64,000 nt of DNA from Eleginops maclovinus (taxonomy: Eukaryota > Chordata > Actinopteri > Perciformes > Eleginopidae): the NCBI RefSeq assembly GCF_036324505.1, contig NC_086351.1, forward strand, positions 7,310,001-7,374,000, read 5' to 3'. Below, piece after piece: positions 1 through 11,966 of the stretch. Every line of letters begins with the position of its first letter. Position 1 is the first letter of the stretch. A program made the translations under genes and the position numbers. The notes beneath the pieces are model-generated. The model saw only the letters and a program-made list of their open reading frames with translations, was not told the origin of the DNA and searched no databases.

Positions 1-1959
1 CTGGAGTGGATCAACACATCACATACAATTGTGGTGTATTAAATACTATGCTGTTGTAATAAACCTTATTATATACAAGCTGGTGTCTCCGGAGACTTCT
101 TCATCATCTTCACAAACATAGCTACAAAATATACTTCACAATCAATGTTGCTTTACTTCGTCCTCATTTTCTTCCTCCATGCGTCTGCAGCAATGCATCA
201 CCCTCTCTCTTCTTCCTCCTCCTCCTCTTCCTCCTCCTCCCCGTCCTCGTCCATGCACCTCCCACCCCCAGCCTTCACCCATCCCAACGACTGATTAGCG
301 CGCCATCCTCCCACTGACACATCACATCTGGAGATTAGTGATTTAGTTTAGGGTTTTTTTTCGGTGGGATTTTCTTTTTTGACGTCTCCTTCAGCTTCTC
401 CAGGAGGAATATACGGGTCTTCAAAATACATTTTACCAACGCACATCTCTTTGGGAAAGCAGCAACAGAAAGAAGTATGAGATTTGTTTGTTTGTTTTTT
501 TCCGAGTGAAGCTCCGGTCCTTAAATCTCTCCGATGGTCCCCGGTGTGCCAGCTGGCTGACTCCCAGCATCTGACTGCTGGACGCGGGATGGGAGCCACC
601 CACCTCTGACCCGTTTCTGACAGGAGGAGACATTTCAAGGATACTAGCGAGGAGTCGATTAGTTTTGAAACAAATCGGGTTTTGTTAAAGAGGTTACAGG
701 TAAAGGGGACGCTACGTTTTGCTGTGATGCGTTTATGGGATTACGAGATAGAGAACAGACAGGACGCCTTTTTAGCATATTTACTAATTCAACACTAGTT
801 GAATGTAGCTCTTTGCTGGATCACCCTAAAGAGTGTAAGTAACTCTATAGTATGAATTTATAGACATAATACTTTATTGCACCGAAAATAAACGTACTAT
901 AGCTGCTAAGATAGGCGAGGTAATGCTGTAAATAAAGCCCCCTTTGTGCAATACATGCCTTTTAACCGCCTCCAAACAGGAGTGCTGCTGGCCCATTTGA
1001 GCAACAGAGCCACCTGTGCTGTTGCACTCAAGCCTGTGAGCACTATGTGCAAACAGCAGCTATACAAACACATGGCTTAGCTGAAAAGGTCTGATTTCTT
1101 CCAAAGCAACAAGTTGGAAACAAGTGAGAAGATTCTTCACACTACTGTGGATCTGTAAACTCATACCCTGCTTTCTGCCCATGTCAAATCTGCAGCACAA
1201 AAGGAAAATGTGTTAAATGTTTCTTTAATGCAACATTCAAACCTTTGATCTGCACAATCACTCTTTAACTCTCTATTGCACGACTCTCACAAGTTGTGCT
1301 TCCATTTTCAATTCCACAGCATCCTCCCTAAGATAGCAATCATCCAGTAGCTTATATGGTCAGCTGCTGAAAGGGCCATATATCAAGCAACCTGTGTGTC
1401 AACGTACTGGCATCATTTGGTGTCTTATTGTGGAGCTAAACATGCCAAAGGGTGTGCCACAGAATATAAATAGTTGAACAAAGGCCCTTTTGGTGCTAGC
1501 AAGGGGGCGGAAACCTGAAACTCAGAGTGATTCCTGCCTCTGGTAACTCTATACGCTATCACGCTGAACAAAGCTGCAGAAAATAAAGAATGATTTAGAT
1601 CCTGAGCGGGCTAAGAGACAAGGCATATCTTCCACACTGCTGCTGTTTGGATTTTCAGGTGCTTAAGAAGACCAGATCAGCAGGAAAACCCACCCACCCC
1701 TCCTTTCAATGCTTTTATGAGCTGGAAAAAATAAAAAAAGGAGAAGAAAAATAAGACTCCCGGAGCGCATCACACCCAGAGTCCCAACAGCCTATTCTCT
1801 CAACTTTTATTCATAGTCAGGACATTCTTCACCACCAAGCTGGAGTAGTTGCTGTTTGGATCTGTATTGTATGTTCTATTCTGAAGTGTGTAGGTGTGTG
1901 ATGTGTGGTGTGTTTTGACGCCGTTGAGTCCCTCCACCAGTCTTCTTTCTGCTGTCAGG
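1..1959. other. Region upstream of scn1b: candidate promoter and 5' untranslated sequence
   Basis: No convincing coding exon was found here. An AATAAA at 58-63 could be the poly(A) signal of a + strand gene left of the window. A pyrimidine-rich TCC tract covers about 205-245. A possible untranslated exon could end at the donor-like GTTACAG/GTAAAG near 699. A strong acceptor-like stretch (TCTTTCTGCTGTCAG) ends one base before the scn1b start codon, so the start codon may lie in the second exon of the transcript. Transcript data would be needed to place the true 5' end. Confidence 0.4.
1465..1472 (+). promoter_or_regulatory. TATA-like box upstream of scn1b
   Basis: TATAAATA lies about 490 bases before the scn1b start codon. 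It fits a TATA box for a transcript starting near 1495, but it sits in AT-rich sequence and could be chance. It also conflicts with the alternative reading in which a 5' untranslated exon is spliced to the acceptor at 1958. Confidence 0.2.
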
Positions 1960-4900
1960 ATGTCCCATCTGCTGCTAACCCTGGCCCTACTGGCACTTCA
2001 AGGTGAGTGAACAATGGCAACACCTTGGCATGCAAACAAGTCACCATCCATTTATCCACCCCCACCCCTACTCCCCCAGTTCTCTGACTGTGCAGTTTGT
2101 TCCTGTTGTTGGTGCGTTTCCTGTTGTCTGATGTTGCTCTTTCTAATGATGTCTGCTCTGTTTTGGGAGTTTTCTCAAGTGTGTGTTCAGATACAGATGT
2201 GTGACTGTGTGTGTGATAGTTGGGTTGGATTGCTGAAGGCCCAGCACTGAGGTTAGGCTTTAGTTTTTTTCAGATAATGAGTTGAGGCCAATGGCGGACA
2301 GTTGCGTTGTTTTGCTGTTGTGTATTGAAAGGTGTTGGACAATGTTTGTTATTAAATTCTTCCGGTGCATAAGATTTGGGTAAAGTGTTTCTATCATGTG
2401 TGTGTTGGTGTTACTGAGTGGCACTTAAATATATTTAGCTATAGTCATACAAGCTGGAACCAGACAATATTTAGGTTTTTTTTATTTTAAAGTGAACAAT
2501 TAATTGATTAACAAAATAGTAGCTGATTTATTGTGTTTTATCAGACTATCAGACTAAGATCAGTGAATTGGACCTTTTTGGTGAGTTTTAGTGATTTCAG
2601 TGAAGTACTGAGTTGTTGTTCTTGCAAATGTTCCTGTCACGGCATCTTTTTTTTCATTCTATGCTATTTATACATCTATAGAAAAGTTCAGCTTTTTTGT
2701 ACAGCACGCTGCAGCTGGTGTGTTTCACTCTAGTAAGGTTTCTTCTGCATGTGCAACCTTTATGCTGTTAATCCCTGAAACTACAAAAAAAAAAAAAATA
2801 GTGTCACAAACATATTTCAAAAGAGAAAATGTTCCTTTATATGTGTTCCCTCAAACATCCCACTCTTCCTGCTGGTTTCTTTATCATTTGAGATATCACA
2901 ACTCAGTTTCCCACCTTAACAACAAGCCAACAAAAAAAACTGAGATGAAGATAGCCGGATCTAGATAATCAGTCATCTTTGAGTAACGGTTAGTCTCCTG
3001 ACACCTACAGAAGCAGCAGCAACTCTGCAAGGAAAAACACTTCTACAAGTCTGTGTAATGTGATGTGTTTTGTGACGTAGAGTCACATCACTTTTTGAAA
3101 CCTAAAATGCAAATAAATGCAAAGCGATTGGCAGGCATTGGTAGGTGATTTAAACAAGACGTGAATGGGTTAAAACCATAGGAACATAAACAGTGTTTTC
3201 ACATCTTGAAACCCATCTGGATTAAAATAAAACCTATATTTATTGACGTTTTAGTATGTTCCTTAAAAATAAATAATATATATGAAAAAATTCACTTAGA
3301 AAAGCTTTTTAGTTGGCATGTGTCATCACAGATTATGTCATTTTAAGCACTGAGAATTAAAATTGAGCACAGAAAGAAAGCAATGCATTAAAGGAGAGCC
3401 TCAGCCAGCAGCTCTTTGTTTGACACCGGAAAACAACACTACAAAGCACACATGCATGCAGAAGCCAACAAAGTCTCATAATGTTGTTATTCTAAAACAT
3501 GAAGTGCAAGTTTACCAGGATACCAAGCTGAAACATGCAGGCAGTGCTGCAGAAAGATGAGCTTTGAAATTGAGATCAGATGTGAGCAGAGAAATTAAGC
3601 TTGGCAAAAAAAATGGGGAAAGTTACACAACCTTGATTGATAGAAACAGCTGTTTGGTTGAGGAGCCGATGGGTAAGTTAAGGACTTAAGTAAATGAGCA
3701 CATCTGGAGTCGGACGCAGTGAGTATAAGGATATAAGGCAAGGCAGGAAATTGGATGGAATCTTCAAAAGTAAGAGGAGAGGAACAGATTGAGGCTGAGG
3801 AAAACAGCTTGTGTTGTGATTATATTTTGACAAGCATTGGCTAAAAATAAAAATGTAATTCCATTTTTTTGTTTTTTTTTCAAGGCAGTGAATCCACAAG
3901 GAACACCACCCCATACTTTATCACACTAAGCTTCATCTGAATTGAGTTTGGTGCAGGCTGTAGAGGGTAAAAAGCTATCAGAAAAGGAAGAAAAGGACAA
4001 GGAAAAATTAAGAAATACAATCAAATAGATTTTACCTGTAGCTTACCCTTACAAGTGACCCTTTATGATGATTAAAGCACAGTGGCCGACAGGTGCAAAC
4101 ACTGTGCAAATTTCAAACACCATGCAAGTAAAAAACTTGACAACACATGGGTAGTATTTAAAAAACATTCATAAGTGTTTTGGGACATTGCAGTGTGTTG
4201 GTACCTCTCAGCCACCATATTAAAGTACCAAAAAACACATGTCTTTCTAAATGTAACCCAACAATAAACCTCAGATATAAATGGAGATCTTTCTCTTTGC
4301 CTGCAGGCTCATAAAGCCTAATACATCCCATAAAAACTTTAAGTAATGTATGCAGCAGAGAAGCTCTTTAGAAAAGAGCCATTAAGTATGCAAATGGCTC
4401 TAACAAGTACTTACTGGGAAAGTACTCTCCACAGGATTTTAAACCAAAGCTGCCATTTGGAGTAATGTAAACTCCATCGCTCCACCTCAACCCCTGTCTC
4501 AAATAACATTATAGAGAAACACGTCATCATTTTAAGTGGAAGAGGGAGAGCATTATCTAATTCAATCAAGGGGTGGACTGCAGAAAGTTCTAAGAAATGT
4601 TCCTGAAAGACACCGTTTGTTATTCCAGTCTACACTAGGAATTGCCTTTTTGGTAAAAAGGAAATAGCCATAAAATAAAGTCACCTCTTCTTCTAGTTAA
4701 CTGTGTTACCTGATAAAATATCAAGCCATCAGGTTCTACAAGCCTGTTCTGAAGACGATGCACTAGGCACTACAACACAGTATAGGTCTGTAGGATGACT
4801 GGATCTATATTTATCCGCTTGTACAAACAGCAGGAAACGAGGACTTCTTGATTGGTGCATTCACCCCCCCCCCCCCCCCCCCCCCCCCGAAATCTGAACA

Positions 4901-5431
4901 AAAACATGATTGGGATTCACTTGTGCTCCATCTGCAGCCGCTGTTAGACTCTGAAGCCTCAAAGCTGCATCAATATAAATAAGAATCATAATCCCTTTAT
5001 TGGTCCCACAGAGGGGAAATGTGTATTTGCTACAGCAGCAACAGAGCCAAAGACAGCTTTACAAAAGAAAATATGCATTTAAAAATATTAAGATTAAGAC
5101 AAACACACAATTTACAAAATACACATCATAAGAAAAGATCATTTGATTCTATCTGAGGATTCTTTTAATGAGATTAAATCCAAACTATAAATCTGGGTAC
5201 TGTCTCATCCTTGTATGCAGGTTGTATGCATCCTGCATGGTGTCACATACATGACAAACACACAAACATACCCCCCAGCCCCTGGTCTTCCAGCTGTGTG
5301 ACAGAGGTCTTTAATACCAGGGTGCCATGTAGCTGCAAGAGCGGGGTGGGAAGCAGGGGAGTGGGAGGGGATTCACATGACGAGATGACCTTCCATACAA
5401 CGCAATTTATATTTGTAGAGAGAGAGAGAGA

Positions 5432-5518
<87 letters not shown>

Positions 5519-8500
5519 TTGTGAGTGGGAGAGACTTCATGATTTTTTGACATTTTTATTGTTTAAATTTAATTAAAATGGTTGGGTATTTTTGGGACTT
5601 CCTACAACAATTGCTCTTAAACTAATGTAAAACAGTTTTTAAAAAACATACATGGACAGAAAAGCAGGAAGGAATTGCTTGGGCTTGTTACAAATAAAGC
5701 AGTGTACTGTATCGTTACCAGCCACAGAAATATGGCAGCTCTGTTGGGTTGAATTAAAGAGGTGCGTTTGGTGAGTTTGCTTCAACAGTCTACTTGTTCC
5801 AGTGGAAACTCTCTTGCTTGCTTGACGTCAAGGGAGATGTCATGGATGCTTATCTTTTCCCCAGGTTGTGTATGCCTACAGTATGTATTTATGTCTGTGG
5901 TAACCAAGCACTGGAACAGATGTTGTCCCTCATCTCTTTTACTGTCTCTTATCCAATTGTCCTTTCTGCATCTCCTATGGCTAGTTCAGCAAATATCCCT
6001 GATCCCTTTTGTATTTCCTTTAGCTCCCAGTGACATGCAAGGATAGCTAACCTCAGGGGGTGGATGATCTTTTGTGCAGCTCAAGCTGTTTGTCAGGTTT
6101 TTTTGCTTTGGAGGCCTCAGGGCTGTATAGCAACTGATATGAGGGATTAAGCATCCAGCCCCCCTGTCAGCCTACAAAAAAAAACCAACCTCCTAATCTT
6201 CCATTTCTGGAATATCCGTTGCATAATCCTGAACCACAGTCCACAGATTACGCAATGTTTTTTTCATTTTGACGCTCTGTGTGTGTCCTGCTGCCATTGG
6301 TGAGAATTGTTGCTGAGGCTGGCTCTGGTTAGTCTGCACTTTGGATGTGCAGTTTCTTTTGTGTCTGCTTGAATCTTTGTCTCTCTCTCTCTCTCCGTGT
6401 CTTTTCGCTGTCTCAGCTTCGGACAGTCAGCCGCATACCTGCTCTCCTTGCACAATCTCACCTCTCGCTGCGTCACAAACCTCCCTCAGGATTACTGCCT
6501 CACGCTGTCTGTGTGTGCTGCTGCCCCTGTGACATTTTCATCTGTCCCTGTTCCCTCTTTCTGTCCAGCAACTAAAGTCTTTCTCTTCCTCTTACTTTGT
6601 GTCCGTCCTGCTGTTGGTCCAACATGTGATGTTGTTGTTGTAATGTGTCTCCTCTGTCTGTGTTCCAGGTCTTACGTCCTTTTTCTCAAAGCATTCATCT
6701 CCAACCCTTGTGTGTTTCTCTGCATGGGATGTCTTGCTCTTGTGTCTGTTTGGTGTCTCTTTGCCTCTCTGTCTTTTCTACATAGTAGCAAGCTGGTCTG
6801 ATGGCACCTCCCAGACTTGAGTCAAAATACCACTGAATATTAAAGGGGCCATATTGTGCTTTTTGGGGGTTTTCCCTTTCCTGTAGTGTGTTATTTATGT
6901 TTGTGTGCATGTAATAGGTCTGCAAAAGCTAAAATCCCAAAGTGCAGGCTAGAGGGAGATTCTCTCCCATATCCCTCCCCCCTGCCTGAAACTCCTTGAT
7001 GGGATTCCTTTCTTTACTTCCTGGTTCAGTTCCATATCACACTAACGTCAACTTGATATGGAAGTGAACTCAGCCGATAGCAGCACGAGCCGATAGAGCT
7101 TCAACAAAAGGCATTAAGGTAAAGCCGACCCGAGCGGAGGAACCATGAAAAGAAGACGCTGGTATTTTGCCATATCAAAGGAAGAAGACAAGTGGCTTGC
7201 ATTTATTTTTACCATTATTCCCCCAGAGCAAAAACCCAAATTATGGTTGTGTTCTCGACATTTCACATATGGCGATAGTTTTTCATTCACAATTATGGCC
7301 GAGCTCATGGCACGAGCTCTTCAAAGCGTTTTCAGACAGAGTGAAAAGTGGTACTTCATTCACAGGCAGTTTGAAGAAAATAAAGCGCTTTTTCAACATT
7401 AAAGCACGTAAACATGCTTTAGTGGAGCCACAAAATACATATATGAAGCTGAAAAGTAGCATAATATGATCCATTTAATGTTTAACGACAGATGTGGTTG
7501 TGTCCTTTTGCACACATTGATTTCCTAATGCTTTCCTGTGAGATTGTAGGGGCGAATTAGGTGATTAATGATCCTTTAACGACCTTTATTGACAGCCGAG
7601 GATTAGCTGCAGCACTAACAGCTGGTGCAGTTTACAGCAGACTGTAATTAACACAAACAATCACAAGTCACATTTGGAACAAACAAGAAAGCTTATTATA
7701 GCAGAGATTAAACTGAAAAAAATCTAACAAAATGTTGTTTTTAGGGGAATCTTTTGAAAGTGCTTTTCGCCTCAGGTCTGTGTAATAATGTAGAGATCAT
7801 CTGCAGACTCATCTCCCAGAAACCTTGAAACACGAGACCTTGGCCCAACTAAACCCCTTTATTTTGGATTCAGGCATTTCTTCATTTAAGATATGGCGGT
7901 GTGCCTGAGGTAGTTTTAAAGCAACTTCAAAGGTACATTTACCAGACTTATTGTCACCATCTTGGTCAGTTTTTCTTTAGGATTTTGGCCATTGTTTCCA
8001 TCTTGCACTCAAGGAAGTTACTGTCATGATCTGGGATTACAACAGCGCTTCTAAAAAATGACATTGATTCTCCACCCAGTGGTATACACACCAGGGTATG
8101 TGGAAAGAATCTGGAGTAGTTTAGCTAAAAAGTAGAAATAATTATTAGGAAAGTAAAAAATGATATATCAACAACTCATACATACTTCCAGGTTTAGATC
8201 GTTGGTGATTATTGGTCACAATAACAAATAAAGTACCACCTAGACTGCACAACGGACACCTACCCTTATGCAATCTAGAGTCTCTGAAAAACTTGAATTT
8301 TCACCTTGCTGTTTTAAGCCTCTGTAAAGCCTCTGTAAGGTGAAAAACGACCTTAGATTAAAAATTGTAAACGATGCACCTGTAACACAAGTTATAATCT
8401 TTTAATCAGATGGGTCAGCTTGGTGAGTCCTCTCTGTCATCTAGGAGGTGTGTGGTTTTAAGGCGTGGGTACATTTTTTTGTAGTATGTATCTATTGATT

Positions 8501-11500
8501 GAGCTTCGATTGTAGTTTTCTGCTTGGAAGTCAAAATCAATGTTCTTAACGTATCACTCTTTTCCTTCCTCGCTTCTTCTTGGTGCATCACTGGCTGGCT
8601 CATTATTCCTCCATCTCTCAGCTTGCAAATGGTATGACATATATACGCTAGTGTAAACTCTATTCTCACCTTTCACAAATCTGTTCCTGTGTATAGAACA
8701 TGTACTCATTTAAAGGAAGACCTGTCTTAATTAAATATGTTATTCGGCCACGCTCAAACTGAACAAAGTTTAAATGTTTCAGTTCATCTAACAGCGTTGT
8801 TTTCTGTTTTCCTTCATCTCCCTCCCCCTGTTGCGCTTCGAAACTTATGCCCAAGAGTCAAAGTTGAAGTATAGGATCTTGTTGAACCAGTGATCCACGA
8901 AACCAAGGCAGTGTGAAAAGAAACATTGAGTAAGGTTGTAACTCGTTGGCCATGAAGTTACGCGTCATGATATATGAATATAGATGATATCATATGCCCA
9001 CGCTTCTATATGATTGGATTTAGTCATTCATATTGACAATGCATGAACAATTCTGTTTTGCACTCTTTATTTCTAGTTTTTCAAAGATTGACATATCCAG
9101 CTTGGGAAAGTTAGTTGAGAATAGAAACCAAATAAGTACAAATCAGAATCTCCAACTGAAATTTGGGTGGAAATAAATGCTTGAAGAAATTATGCGGATA
9201 AAAATAAATTAGCATGTTGCATTGGGCATTGGGAGCAAGCATGAAGATCAAATGAAAAAGAGACTTACAGTTGCTAGAACTCATTAAGATGTTAGCAGTT
9301 TGCTTGATTACCTACATGGAAAATTTTATCAATCTTCTCACGGCAAGGTTGCAAGATAAGAGTATGCACCCAGGTTTATACCTCTTATCTAGCCTGCGCG
9401 TCTGCAAATAGACTAGACAATAAATGAGTGTTTTCTGACTACGTTTCTCATCCTTTTACACTTTAGCATGTTGTGCGTTGAGTCTGCTAAGTGACTCATA
9501 CAGAAGCGTTTGAAAACAGAAAGGCTTCAAACTGATGATCTACCTGTAAGCAGAGATGTAGGTCCGCCCTAGGGCCTTGTGTCACTGGTATTGGTAGGCC
9601 CAAGGACTGGTAATGTTCCACACCTGTCCACAAATATTTCATAGTGCTTCAGTTATTTTTTTAATTTAAAGAAGCCAGATCGATGTTATGAAATGTTATT
9701 GACCTAAATGTGAAGCACAATAAACAGTGCAATTCATTTTTCAAAATGACTTTGTGATATAGTGTTTATTTTGCACACGTATGCTTAACTTACACACGTA
9801 ATGTACTGCACTCATATATTTACCGTACACTTAATGTACTGCAAAATGATCATTTTGGCCCTCGGCCCTCCCCTCACGTTCAATTTTGGCCCTCCATCGG
9901 GAAGTATTTGGGCACCCCTGCGATAGAGCTTCAACAAAAGGCATTAAGGTAAAGCCGACCCGAGCGGAGGAACCATGAAAAGAAGACGCTGGTATTTTGC
10001 CATATCAAAGGAAGAAGACAAGTGGCTTGCATTTATTTTTACCATTATTCCCCCAGAACAAAAACCCAAATTATGGTTGTGTTCTCGACATTTCACATAT
10101 GGCGATAGTTTTTCATTCACAATTATGGCCGAGCTCATGGCACGAGCTCTTCAAAGCGTTTTCAGACAGAGTGAAAAGTGGTACTTCATTCACAGGCAGT
10201 TTGAAGAAAATAAAGCGCTTTTTGAACATTAAAGCACGTAAACATGCTTTAGTGGAGCCACAAAATACATATATGAAGCTGAAAAGCAGCATAATATGAT
10301 CCATTTAATGTTTAACGACAGATGTGGTTGTGTCCTTTTGCACACATTGATTTCCTAATGCTTTCCTGTGAGATTGTAGGGGCGAATTAGGTGATTAATG
10401 ATCCTTTAACGACCTTTATTGACAGCCGAGGATTAGCTGCAGCACTAACAGCTGGTGCAGTTTACAGCAGACTGTAATTAACACAAACAATCACAAGTCA
10501 CATTTGGAACAAACAAGAAAGCTTATTATAGCAGAGATTAAACTGAAAAAAATCTAACAAATGTTGTTTTTAGGGGAATCTTTTGAAAGTGCTTTTCGCC
10601 TCAGGTCTGTGTAATAATGTAGAGATCATCTGCAGACTCATCTCCCAGAAACCTTGAAACACGAGACCTTGGCCCAACTAAACCCCTTTATTTTGGATTC
10701 AGGCATTTCTTCATTTAAGATATGGCGGTGTGCCTGAGGTAGTTTTAAAGCAACTTCAAAGGTACATTTACCAGACTTATTGTCACCATCTTGGTCAGTT
10801 TTCTTTTAGGATTTTGGCCATTGTTTCCACCTTGCACTCAAGGAAGTTACTGTCATGATCTGGGATTACAACAGCGCTTCTAAAAAATGACATTGATTCT
10901 CCACCCAGTGGTATACACACCAGGGTATGTGGAAAGAATCTGGAGTAGTTTAGCTAAAAAGTAGAAATAATTATTAGGAAAGTAAAAAATGATATATCAA
11001 CAACTCATACATACTTCCAGGTTTAGATCGTTGGTGATTATTGGTACTTTTTTTGGGTCACAATAACAAATAAAGTACCACCTAGACTGCACAACGGACA
11101 CCTACCCTTATGCAATCTAGAGTCTCTGAAAAACTTGAATTTTCACCTTGCTGTTTTAAGCCTCTGTAAAGCCTCTGTAAGGTGAAAACGACCTTAGATT
11201 TAAATGAATCTGAAACTGATTGCACCAGGAACACAAGTTATAATCTATTTTAAATCAATCCGGGTCAGGCTCTGGTTCAAGTCCTTCTCTGATCATGCTG
11301 GGATTGGGTCTGTGTTTGCTTTTAAAGGCATGGGTCCATTTCTTGTTTAAGTATGATATCAATAGGTTAATTTAGCTTCGTTTGTATCTGTTTTCTGGCT
11401 TGTGAAGTCTTAAATTATGTTCTTAACTATCTCTCTTTTTCCTTCCCTCCCCCTTCCTTCTCTGCAGTGCATCATCTGGCCTCAGGCCTCTACCCTCCTG

Positions 11501-11933
11501 CTTCCCCATCTCCTCATGCTTTTGCAGAAATGGCTATTACTACTCAAACCTGTGCTAAAACTCTATTTCCTCCCTTTTCCCCTCTTTGTTTCGCTGTGTG
11601 GTGATACTTTGGAACTTTGTATCCCAGGGATTTAAAGAAAGACCCTTGTCTTATTAAATATGTGTATATCAGGCCACGCTCTGAAACTGAACCAAAGTTG
11701 AAATGGTTTCAGTTCATCTGATCAGCGTTGTGTTTCCTGTTTCTCCTTCATCTCCCTCCCCCCATGTTGCGCTTCGAAACAAATGCACCCCCAAGAGGTC
11801 AAAGTTGACAGTAGTTCAGGATCATTGGTTGAGAGCCATGGTGAGGTCTCAGCGGAAACTGCAAGGTGCAGTGTGAGAAAGAAACATTTGGAGTTACAGG
11901 TGTGTAACTCGTGGCCGATGAGAAGTACGTGTC

Positions 11934-11966
<33 letters not shown>

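Noticed and set aside
7145..7402. Functional THAP-domain gene
   Set aside because: Only the C-x2-H-F-like core is present. It lies inside a repetitive element and its copy at 9975 is inside the same repeat.
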